A DNA stretch of 13,693 nucleotides from JAGVPT01 sp964384415 (lineage in GTDB: Bacteria; Bacteroidota; Ignavibacteria; UBA10030; UBA8401), in NCBI GenBank assembly GCA_964384415.1, contig CAYLMV010000099.1:1-13693 (forward strand), written 5' to 3'. Below the pieces are notes generated by a model, which was not told where the DNA came from, did not search any database, and was given only the letters and a program-made list of their open reading frames with translations. This document shows, piece by piece, positions 7,311-13,693 of the stretch (position 1 is its first letter; every line of letters begins with the position of its first letter). The position numbers were made by a program, and so were the translations under genes.

Positions 7311-8333
7311 ATGACTAGCATAACAGGTACACAGAAGCGAATAGATCCATATTCGGTACCGCGCATAACCCTTGATACGGGAAACACCATTCCCTGTATC
7401 GGCCTCGGAACGTTCGGGTCGGATACCGTTGCAGCACAGACAGTCGCTTCTACCGTTAAAAAGGCTATTGATGCCGGATACCGGTTTTTTGATTGTGCAT
7501 CGGTGTACGGCAATGAAAAAGAAATAGGAGTTGCTTTTTCCGAAGCCTTGCGAAGTGGGTTGCTTAAGCGTGAAGATTTGTGGATATCGTCGAAAGTGTG
7601 GAATGACATGCACGGCAACGTCGCAGGTTCTTGCAGACAATCCCTCCACGATCTTCAAACGGAGTATCTCGACCTCTATTTTGTTCATTGGCCGTTCCCA
7701 AATTATCATCCCCCGAAATGCGATGTCTCTTCCCGCAGCCCCAATGCCCGGCCGTATATTCATGATCATTTCATGAACACCTGGAGACAGATGGAGCGCT
7801 TGCAGAAGGCCGGGTTGGTTAGAAACATCGGCACTTCAAATATGACGATCCCCAAATTGAAGCTTCTGCTGAGGGATGCGGAGATAAAACCGGCATGCAA
7901 TCAAATGGAATTGCATCCTCACTTTCAACAGCCGGAGCTGTTTCAATTCTGCCTCGACAACGGCATTCAGCCTATTGCGTACTGTCCTCTTGGTTCTCCG
8001 GGTCGTCCTGAACGCGATCGAACCAGCAGCGATACGGTAGATCTTGACGACAACGTCATCATCGAAATAGCAAAAAGACTGGGTTCTACCCCGGCAAAGG
8101 TTGCCATTCAATGGGCGATTCGGAGAGGGCACATTCCTATTCCATTTTCAGTGAATCATTATTTTGAAAACCTGGAAGCGGCTGTTGAGAATCCGCTGAC
8201 TAAAAACGACATGGAAGAGATTTCTAGGATTGACAAGAATTGCAGACTCATAAAGGGACAGGTATTTCTTTGGAGAGATGACCAGAATTGGGAAGATCTA
8301 TGGGATGTCAACGGGGAAGTTACTCCGGCGTGA
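7311..8333 (+). CDS. Aldo/keto reductase
   Basis: This 340-residue cytoplasmic oxidoreductase has a TIM-barrel fold and uses a nicotinamide cofactor. The family tetrad is visible: D61 and Y66 (FDCASVYGNE), K95 (SSKVW) and H126 (FVHWP). Other family landmarks are GYRFFD, NIGTSN at 173-178, NQMELHPHFQQPEL, and the late IPIPFSV segment. In NADPH-using relatives that last segment usually reads IPKS; here the Lys is F280 and the following Arg position is not obvious, which suggests NAD(H) use. In the fucose context it may oxidise L-fucose to its lactone, or reduce an aldehyde such as lactaldehyde; the sequence does not decide. It lies 21 bases after regulator 2 and 30 bases before the zinc dehydrogenase. 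The ribosome binding site (GGAA) is weak. The C-terminal tail rich in Trp and Asp was not assigned to a subfamily. Confidence 0.88.
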   Translation: MTSITGTQKRIDPYSVPRITLDTGNTIPCIGLGTFGSDTVAAQTVASTVKKAIDAGYRFFDCASVYGNEKEIGVAFSEALRSGLLKREDLWISSKVWNDMHGNVAGSCRQSLHDLQTEYLDLYFVHWPFPNYHPPKCDVSSRSPNARPYIHDHFMNTWRQMERLQKAGLVRNIGTSNMTIPKLKLLLRDAEIKPACNQMELHPHFQQPELFQFCLDNGIQPIAYCPLGSPGRPERDRTSSDTVDLDDNVIIEIAKRLGSTPAKVAIQWAIRRGHIPIPFSVNHYFENLEAAVENPLTKNDMEEISRIDKNCRLIKGQVFLWRDDQNWEDLWDVNGEVTPA

Positions 8334-8363
8334 TTTTCAATCTTCCGCAAAAGGGTGAAACCA

Positions 8364-9425
8364 ATGGATAGAATGGTTGGCGCGATTCTGCCGGGGAACG
8401 ATACAGCCGAGCTGAGAGAATTCGACGTGCCGGCTCCCGGTCACGGCGAAGTGTTGATAAAAATGAAATCATCGACGATCTGTGGTTCAGATATCAGATG
8501 TATCTATCATGAACATCTCGGCAAAGGACCCGAAGGATATGTGCCCGGAATGATTGCCGGACATGAACCATGCGGCCAGATCATCGAAACCGGGCCGGGC
8601 TGCCGCAGATTCAAGATACATGATCGCGTCGTTGTCTATCATATTTCAGGATGCGGCGTCTGCAATGATTGCCGTAGAGGGTATATGATTTCTTGCACGA
8701 GCGAATACAGACGCGCATACGGCTGGCAGCGGGACGGCGGAATGGCCGAGTATCTGCTTGCAGAAGAAAAGGACCTTGTCTATTTGCCCGCCGAACTGAG
8801 CTATTCTGACGGCGCTCAGATCGCGTGCGGATTCGGGACCGTGTATGAAGGATTAGAAAAGATCGGCGTGTGTGGCAACGACGCTGTGCTGATAACCGGG
8901 CTGGGCCCCGTTGGGCTTGCAACGGCTATGCTCTGCAAAGCAATGGGCGCAGAAAAAATCTTTGGAATAGAGACAATTGATGAGAGGCTGGCGATAGCAA
9001 GAAACATGGGCCTGTTTGATGAGGTGCTTGCCGCCGGCAACGATAACGTCCGGCAAATCCGCGGCCTGACTGGCGGACACGGCGTCGAAAGATCGGTGGA
9101 TTGTTCCGCCAATGCCGGCGCTCGCCTCACCTGTATTCAGGCTGCTCGTAAGTGGGGAAAAATAGTCTTCCTCGGCGAAGGAGGCACGTGCGATTTTCAG
9201 CCTTCAAGAGATCTCATCCACGATCAAAAGACTATCTATGGTTCGTGGGTAACGAACATCTGGCGTATGGAAGAACTTGTTGAACGCATTGTCCGGTGGG
9301 GCATAAAACCCGAATCATTGATTACTCACCGGTTCCCCCTCAAAGACGTACGTTCAGCCTACGCCCTCATGGCAAGCGGAAAATGCGGTAAGGTGGCAGT
9401 AGTGTTTGATGAAGAAATCAAGTAA
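8364..9425 (+). CDS. Zinc-dependent medium-chain alcohol dehydrogenase
   Basis: This protein of 353 residues belongs to the medium-chain dehydrogenase/reductase superfamily and resembles sorbitol- and threonine-dehydrogenase-like enzymes. Catalytic zinc ligands appear as C40 (CGSD), H67 with E68 (GHE) and C155. The structural zinc site has four cysteines, C97, C100, C103 and C111 (GCGVCNDC and a later Cys). The Rossmann motif is GLGPVG (179-184), and the acidic residue after FGIE favours NAD(H). It should reversibly oxidise a secondary alcohol or sugar hydroxyl; the operon points to L-fucose, an acid derived from it, or lactaldehyde/propanediol, but the substrate cannot be read from the sequence. 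The ATG at 8364 is preferred because AAGGGTG sits at ideal distance; the in-frame GTG at 8355 lies inside that site. FucU follows 40 bases later. Confidence 0.9.
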   Translation: MDRMVGAILPGNDTAELREFDVPAPGHGEVLIKMKSSTICGSDIRCIYHEHLGKGPEGYVPGMIAGHEPCGQIIETGPGCRRFKIHDRVVVYHISGCGVCNDCRRGYMISCTSEYRRAYGWQRDGGMAEYLLAEEKDLVYLPAELSYSDGAQIACGFGTVYEGLEKIGVCGNDAVLITGLGPVGLATAMLCKAMGAEKIFGIETIDERLAIARNMGLFDEVLAAGNDNVRQIRGLTGGHGVERSVDCSANAGARLTCIQAARKWGKIVFLGEGGTCDFQPSRDLIHDQKTIYGSWVTNIWRMEELVERIVRWGIKPESLITHRFPLKDVRSAYALMASGKCGKVAVVFDEEIK

Positions 9426-9465
9426 TCCTCATGATTGCGCTTAAAAAGAACAAGGAGCGTTTTCA

Positions 9466-9906
9466 GTGCTAAAAAACATACCGAACATATTGAGTCCTGA
9501 ACTATTGAAGATTCTCATGGAAATGGGGCATGGAGACGAATTAGTCATAGCGGACGGAAATTTCCCTGCGGCTTCAATCGCGCGAACATTCGTTCGCCTC
9601 GACGGACATGGAGTGCCCGAGGTACTGGGAGCAATTCTCAAGTTCTTCCCTCTCGATACGTATGTTGATTTTCCGGTTGCTTTGATGGCTGCTGTCGAAC
9701 ACGGCGAAAGGATAACACCGCCAATCTGGGAAGTGTACAGGAAAACAATCAAAGAAAGCAAAGAACGGTTTACTGAATTTGAATTCGTTGAGCGGTTTGC
9801 TTTCTACGAAAGAGCGAAGAAGGCTTTTGCCGTCGTTGCCACAAGCGAATCGGCACTATATGCAAATATCATTCTGAAAAAGGGAGTGGTAGTCTCACTA
9901 GACTAA
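9466..9906 (+). CDS. fucU: L-fucose mutarotase FucU
   Basis: FucU interconverts the alpha and beta anomers of L-fucose in the cytoplasm, so that downstream enzymes receive the form they use. The protein is 146 residues, the usual length. It opens with MLKNIPNILSPELLKIL and continues with MGHGDE (H22, D24) and D30 in the ADGNFPA stretch. FAFYERAKKAF (Y114, R116) and the C-terminal YANIILKKGV are diagnostic of the RbsD/FucU family; the FYER form favours FucU over ribose pyranase RbsD. The GTG start follows AAGGAG at good spacing. Sitting between two oxidoreductases and a symporter, and near a GH95 fucosidase, it is the strongest single sign that the operon handles L-fucose. A mutarotase for a related sugar such as L-galactose is the main alternative. 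Confidence 0.9.
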   Translation: MLKNIPNILSPELLKILMEMGHGDELVIADGNFPAASIARTFVRLDGHGVPEVLGAILKFFPLDTYVDFPVALMAAVEHGERITPPIWEVYRKTIKESKERFTEFEFVERFAFYERAKKAFAVVATSESALYANIILKKGVVVSLD

Positions 9907-9928
9907 CGGCGCACAGCCAGGAAACACA

Positions 9929-11608
9929 ATGGTTTCAATTTCCCTTACTCCTTACGACTGGGCTATTCTGGTAGTCTATTTCGGGTTTATTGTCTGGATC
10001 GGTTTCTATTTAAAGAAATTTACGAAGACCGATATGGATTTTTTCCTCGCGGGCAGACGCAACAGCATGTGGGTCTGCGGCATAGCTTTTATGTCTGCCA
10101 ACATGGGCTCGATGGAGGTCATAGGTTATGCCGGCCAGAGCATCAAATATGGTTTGTATGCAGCTCACTTTTATCTGATTGGAGCTGTCCCAGCCATGCT
10201 GTTCCTTGGCGTTTTCATGATGCCGTTTTATTACCATAGCAAAATAAAGTCGATCCCCGGATACCTGAAAGCGCGCTTCAACGAAAGCTCGCGAGTGTTC
10301 AACGCCGCGATGTTTGTTGTCAACATGATTTTGGTTTCCGGGATTGCGCTCTATCTGCAGGCGCTGATCTTTCACACGTTTCTGGGTTGGAATTGGGATT
10401 TGAGTATCTGGCTTTCGGCTGCATTCGTTGCTTTGTACGTGACGCTCGGCGGCCTCCTTTCTGCGATGTTTACAGAAATCCTTCAATTTTTCCTGATATG
10501 GGCGGGCATTTTGATTCTGCCGATTCTCGGATTGGTGGACATCGGCGGCCCCGGCGCGATTGCGCAGTCTCTTTCGGTGGGATTCAAAACTCTCTGGTCA
10601 ACATCGGGAAGTCCGCAGAACAATCCAATGTACATAACTTGGGGCGGATTGGTCCTTGGCCTGGGCTTTGCAATTGCCTTCGGATACTGGACGACAGACT
10701 TCCTGATCATCCAGCGCGCGTTCTCCGCAAAGGATTTGCGCTCCGCACGAATGACCCCGATCATCGGATCCTACTTCAAACTTCTGCTCGGTGCAGTCGT
10801 GGTCGGAACCGGACTCATTGCGTTGGTGCTCATGAATAATCCCTCAAGCGGATTTACCCTGCTCATCGAAAACGGGAAGATGAATTATGATTCCGTCATT
10901 CCGCTTCTGATGCGCCGATATTTCACTCCCGGTTTGATCGGCGTCGGCGTTACATCGATGGTTGCAATGTTTATGGCAGGCATGGCTGGGAATATGAGCT
11001 CGTTCAATGCCGTATGGACGTACGACATCTATCACTCAGTGCTGAACAAGAGCGCGTCCCCGCAAAAGCTCTTAAACATCGGGAGAATTGCTACGGTCAG
11101 CGGCATCCTCCTGAGCGTTGCAGGAGCCTATATTGCACGGAGCATGCCGTCGGTCATCGATTATCTCCAGGCGATTAGTTCCATGTTTCTGGCTCCATCG
11201 GTAGCCATTATTTTGCTTGGAATGTTCTGGAAATATATTACTCCCAAAGGCGGATTGTGGGGAATGCTCGTTGGGACGTTTGTTGCCGTTGCATTGTTCA
11301 TCGCTCAGGAAGTAAAATTGATACCGGTCAGTTTTGTCATTCCGGATTTCAGCGGTGCGGACGCTCAATCGTATATGGCCGCGAACTTTTGGCGCGCTGT
11401 TTGGGCTTGGTTGATTTCATCGGGTACTGCGATCGTTGTCAGTTCTTTCACAAGAAACAGAACAGACGACGAATTGAGAGGATTTGTGTACGGCTTGGTC
11501 GATCGAAATGAATCCGCAGAAGCACCCGTAGTGATGTACAAGAAGCCCGAATTCTGGGCATCGGTTACGATGGTCATTTTCGTGATCATTAACATTGTCC
11601 TTTGGTGA
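9929..11608 (+). CDS. Sodium:solute symporter (SSS family), probable fucose importer
   Basis: This 559-residue inner-membrane protein belongs to the sodium:solute symporter family, whose members couple uptake to sodium entry. Many hydrophobic segments are spread over the full length, from the first at about residues 10-28 to a last one at the C-terminus. Family landmarks are DFFLAGRRNSMWVCGIAF with MSANMGSMEVIGYAG after the first helix, LALYVTLGG-like wording before a helix reading EILQFFLIWAG, and a late Pro/Gly-rich stretch around SSMFLAPSVAI. The closest general type is the sugar branch with galactose and glucose carriers. Substrate L-fucose is inferred from FucU and GH95; no FucP-type (major facilitator) permease is present, so this would take its place. 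It is followed by a small two-helix membrane protein after 8 bases. The ribosome binding site is AGGAAA before the ATG. Confidence 0.9.
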   Translation: MVSISLTPYDWAILVVYFGFIVWIGFYLKKFTKTDMDFFLAGRRNSMWVCGIAFMSANMGSMEVIGYAGQSIKYGLYAAHFYLIGAVPAMLFLGVFMMPFYYHSKIKSIPGYLKARFNESSRVFNAAMFVVNMILVSGIALYLQALIFHTFLGWNWDLSIWLSAAFVALYVTLGGLLSAMFTEILQFFLIWAGILILPILGLVDIGGPGAIAQSLSVGFKTLWSTSGSPQNNPMYITWGGLVLGLGFAIAFGYWTTDFLIIQRAFSAKDLRSARMTPIIGSYFKLLLGAVVVGTGLIALVLMNNPSSGFTLLIENGKMNYDSVIPLLMRRYFTPGLIGVGVTSMVAMFMAGMAGNMSSFNAVWTYDIYHSVLNKSASPQKLLNIGRIATVSGILLSVAGAYIARSMPSVIDYLQAISSMFLAPSVAIILLGMFWKYITPKGGLWGMLVGTFVAVALFIAQEVKLIPVSFVIPDFSGADAQSYMAANFWRAVWAWLISSGTAIVVSSFTRNRTDDELRGFVYGLVDRNESAEAPVVMYKKPEFWASVTMVIFVIINIVLW

Positions 11609-11616
11609 GGGAAGGC

Positions 11617-11844
11617 ATGGAAAACGACAACAAGGGAATGAGAAGCATCTGGTACTTTGTCGGATTGCTGCTGTCCACAATAGGTCTGATAGAAATGGCG
11701 GCCGGAATATCGGATCTGTTCTTTCCCTCTGCCGAACATATCAGGCTGGCAAATCTGCATGCAAATATTTTCTGGGGGATTCTGATTTTTATTACAGGGT
11801 TGATCTATGTTGTGAAGAATAGGAACAACTATGTCAAGATGTAG
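11617..11844 (+). CDS. Small two-helix membrane protein beside the symporter
   Basis: This 75-residue protein has a charged start (MENDNKGMRS) and two hydrophobic stretches of about 20 residues, near 12-35 (WYFVGLLLSTIGLIEMAAGI) and 49-67 (NIFWGILIFITGLIYVV), ending in a basic tail. Between them is a short loop with HIRLANLHAN. Both ends probably face the cytoplasm. I do not recognise a named family. Starts at 11602 (TTG) or 11605 (GTG) would overlap the symporter, but the ATG at 11617 has GAGGG five bases upstream. It follows the symporter by 8 bases and overlaps the fucosidase by 14, so the three are probably co-translated. A role as an accessory subunit or stabiliser of the symporter is a reasonable inference with no direct proof. 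Confidence 0.75.
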   Translation: MENDNKGMRSIWYFVGLLLSTIGLIEMAAGISDLFFPSAEHIRLANLHANIFWGILIFITGLIYVVKNRNNYVKM

Positions 11845-13693
11845 ACAAGCCTTGAGAAGTGTGAAACTCTCTGTTTTGGTTTGCATGCTCAGTCTATGTT
11901 CCACACAGAACGCCTCATCCCAAACGAGCGATCTGCTGAAGCTGTGGTATCGTCAGCCAGCCAGGCAGTGGGTTGAGGCACTGCCGGTTGGAAACGGCCG
12001 GTTGGGTGCGATGGTGTATGGAGATCCTTGCAAAGAGAAGATTCAGCTCAATGAGAACACAGTCTGGGCCGGCCAGCCAAATCGCAACGATAATCCCGAC
12101 GCAAGAGAGGCATTGCCCCAGGTGAGAAAGCTAATATTTGAAGGCAAATATAAGGAAGCGCAGGATCTGGTAAATCAGAAGTTCATCAGTAAGGTTTCAA
12201 ACGGAATGCCTTATCAGACGGTCGGAGACCTTCATCTGGTGTTTCCCGGCCACGAGCGTTATTCCGATTACTATCGGGAGCTCGATATCGCGAAAGCTGT
12301 GGAAACGACCCGCTACACGGTAGATGGGGTTCATTATGAAAGCAAAGTTTTTGCCTCGTTCGTTGACCAGGTCATCATCGTCCGGATGACGGCAGACAAA
12401 GCAGGCTCAATCAATTTCACCGCCACGATGGACAGACCGGCATCGTTTGCCGTTGCGACAAAAGGTAACAGCGAACTTATTCTGTCGGGCGTTACGAGCG
12501 ACCGCGATTCCATAAAAGGCAAGGTGAAATTTCAAGCTCACGTCAGGATTCTGACTGAAGGAGGTTCAGTAAGCGCTTCCGACACGGCGTTGTCAGCGAC
12601 AAATGCAGACGTGGCCACTATCTACATCTCCATCGCTTCCAGCTTCAAGAATTATGACGATATCTCTGCCGACGCAGGCGCAAAAGCCGATCAATATCTG
12701 CAGAATGCGCTCAAGAGATCGTATGAGGAATCATTACGTGATAACATGGCCGCGTATCAAAAGTACTTCGATCGTGTCGACATCGATCTGGGAGTAACAG
12801 ATTCCATCAGGAATCCCACTGACGTTCGAATTGCGCGGTTTGCCGAGGGGAACGACCCGCAGCTCGCGGCGCTCTATTTTCAGTACGGCCGTTATCTTCT
12901 GATCTCGTGCTCACAGCCGGGAGGGCAGCCGGCGACGCTTCAGGGGGTATGGAACGACCAGCTCTTTCCGCCATGGGGAAGCAAATACACCGTGAACATC
13001 AACACGGAGATGAATTACTGGCCCTCCGAAGTTACCAACCTCAGTGAAATGAATGAGCCTCTTATCCAGATGATACGAGATCTCTCCGTGACGGGTAGGC
13101 AAACTGCAAAAGTCATGTACGGCGCAAACGGATGGGTGCTGCACCACAATACGGATCTCTGGCGGATGAATGGACCGATCGACGGTTCATATTGGGGAAT
13201 GTGGCCCATGGGAGGCGCATGGCTTTGCCAGCATTTGTGGGACAAGTATGAATACAGCGGCGACAAGAAATATCTTGAATCCGTTTACCCGATCTTGAAA
13301 GGCGCTGTTGAGTTCTATCTGAGTTTCCTCGTCAAATATCCGGGACATGATTGGCTGGTCGTATGTCCGTCTGTTTCTCCCGAGAACTCTCCGTCTTCCC
13401 ATCCCGAATCATCCATTGCTGCCGGCACGACCATGGACAATCAGCTGCTGTTCGATCTTTTCACAAAGACGGAGCGAGCGGCAAGAATATTGGATGTGGA
13501 CAAGGATTTTGTAATTCAAGTCGATGAAGCGCTGAACCAATTGCCTCCGATGCAAATCGGTCAGTACGGTCAATTGCAGGAATGGATTGAAGACTGGGAC
13601 AATCCCGATGATCACCACAGGCATGTTTCGCATCTGTACGGAGTCTATCCATCCAATCAGATCTCTCCGTTCCGAACCCCCGAACTTTTTGAT
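11831..13693 (+). CDS. GH95 alpha-L-fucosidase, secreted (partial, runs off the right edge)
   Basis: GH95 enzymes hydrolyse terminal alpha-L-fucose, typically 1,2-linked, with inversion; some act on alpha-L-galactose. The first 621 residues are present and the frame is open throughout. A signal peptide (hydrophobic core about 12-24) is followed by the N-terminal beta domain opening LWYRQPARQWVEALPVGNGR (39-58), then the (alpha/alpha)6 barrel with YFQYGRYLLIS, GGQPATLQGVWN, NINTEMNYWP (N389, N391), PSVSPENS (E518) and HRHVSHLYGVYP. The two Asn match the catalytic Asn pair known in the family, and E518 is the likely general acid. The later Asp-containing motif lies beyond the window. The ATG at 11831 has AGGA six bases upstream and overlaps the small membrane gene. 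A GTG at 11861 is a weaker alternative start. The LSLC stretch is a poor lipobox, so a soluble periplasmic or secreted enzyme is more likely than a lipoprotein. Confidence 0.93.
   Translation, partial: MSRCRQALRSVKLSVLVCMLSLCSTQNASSQTSDLLKLWYRQPARQWVEALPVGNGRLGAMVYGDPCKEKIQLNENTVWAGQPNRNDNPDAREALPQVRKLIFEGKYKEAQDLVNQKFISKVSNGMPYQTVGDLHLVFPGHERYSDYYRELDIAKAVETTRYTVDGVHYESKVFASFVDQVIIVRMTADKAGSINFTATMDRPASFAVATKGNSELILSGVTSDRDSIKGKVKFQAHVRILTEGGSVSASDTALSATNADVATIYISIASSFKNYDDISADAGAKADQYLQNALKRSYEESLRDNMAAYQKYFDRVDIDLGVTDSIRNPTDVRIARFAEGNDPQLAALYFQYGRYLLISCSQPGGQPATLQGVWNDQLFPPWGSKYTVNINTEMNYWPSEVTNLSEMNEPLIQMIRDLSVTGRQTAKVMYGANGWVLHHNTDLWRMNGPIDGSYWGMWPMGGAWLCQHLWDKYEYSGDKKYLESVYPILKGAVEFYLSFLVKYPGHDWLVVCPSVSPENSPSSHPESSIAAGTTMDNQLLFDLFTKTERAARILDVDKDFVIQVDEALNQLPPMQIGQYGQLQEWIEDWDNPDDHHRHVSHLYGVYPSNQISPFRTPELFD

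Noticed and set aside
7197..7769. 190-residue minus-strand open frame across regulator 2 and the aldo/keto reductase
   Set aside because: Antisense to two well-supported genes, with Cys- and Arg-rich random-looking composition.
10010..10486. 158-residue minus-strand open frame inside the symporter
   Set aside because: Antisense shadow of a transmembrane gene; rich in His, Arg and Lys as expected from reversed hydrophobic codons.
11365..11904. 179-residue minus-strand open frame over the symporter end and small membrane gene
   Set aside because: Antisense to three overlapping real genes and without a recognisable domain.
11831..11905. Lipoprotein signal on the fucosidase
   Set aside because: The only Cys in a suitable place follows LSL, which lacks the small residue expected just before a lipobox Cys.

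Overview
This window most likely comes from a member of the Ignavibacteria or a close relative in the Bacteroidota/Chlorobi group. The main reason is the 924-residue secreted protein at the left. It ends in a type IX secretion (Por) C-terminal sorting domain with wording typical of that group: FPNPFNPATNIQF, then ASGIYFSRLEFNGKMLTKKMLLLK split across its last strand pair. The placement is an inference from protein style, with no marker gene behind it.

Layout. (1) Positions 1-3784 hold two minus-strand genes. One is a 230-aa protein of unknown function built from two copies of one roughly 80-residue domain. The other is a T9SS-exported protein with two LamG/concanavalin-like domains, closed by a clear intrinsic terminator at 953-985. 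(2) Positions 3785-4876 have no intact gene. This stretch holds a fragment of an IS3-family transposase (about 4272-4478), cut just before its second catalytic Asp, with a perfect 14-bp hairpin beside it. Closer to the next gene is an AT-rich control region with a perfect LacI-type palindrome. (3) Positions 4877-13693 form a plus-strand sugar-utilisation locus. In order it encodes LacI regulator 1, a gap of about 300 bp with hairpins and a tandem 12-bp repeat, LacI regulator 2, an aldo/keto reductase, a zinc-dependent medium-chain dehydrogenase, L-fucose mutarotase FucU, a sodium:solute symporter, a two-helix small membrane protein, and a secreted GH95 alpha-L-fucosidase that runs off the right edge.

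How it fits together. From regulator 2 onward, gaps are 8-40 bp and the last pair overlaps, so this looks like one operon. GH95 enzymes remove L-fucose from glycans outside the cytoplasm. The symporter probably imports it with sodium, with the small membrane protein as a possible partner. FucU interconverts the fucose anomers, and the two oxidoreductases probably act on fucose or a downstream intermediate. No isomerase, kinase or aldolase of the classical FucI/FucK/FucA route is present in the window, so an oxidative, non-phosphorylating route is the simplest reading. Any remaining pathway genes would lie beyond position 13693 or elsewhere in the genome. The operon is probably controlled by one or both LacI proteins.

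No tRNA, rRNA, CRISPR array or complete insertion sequence was seen.
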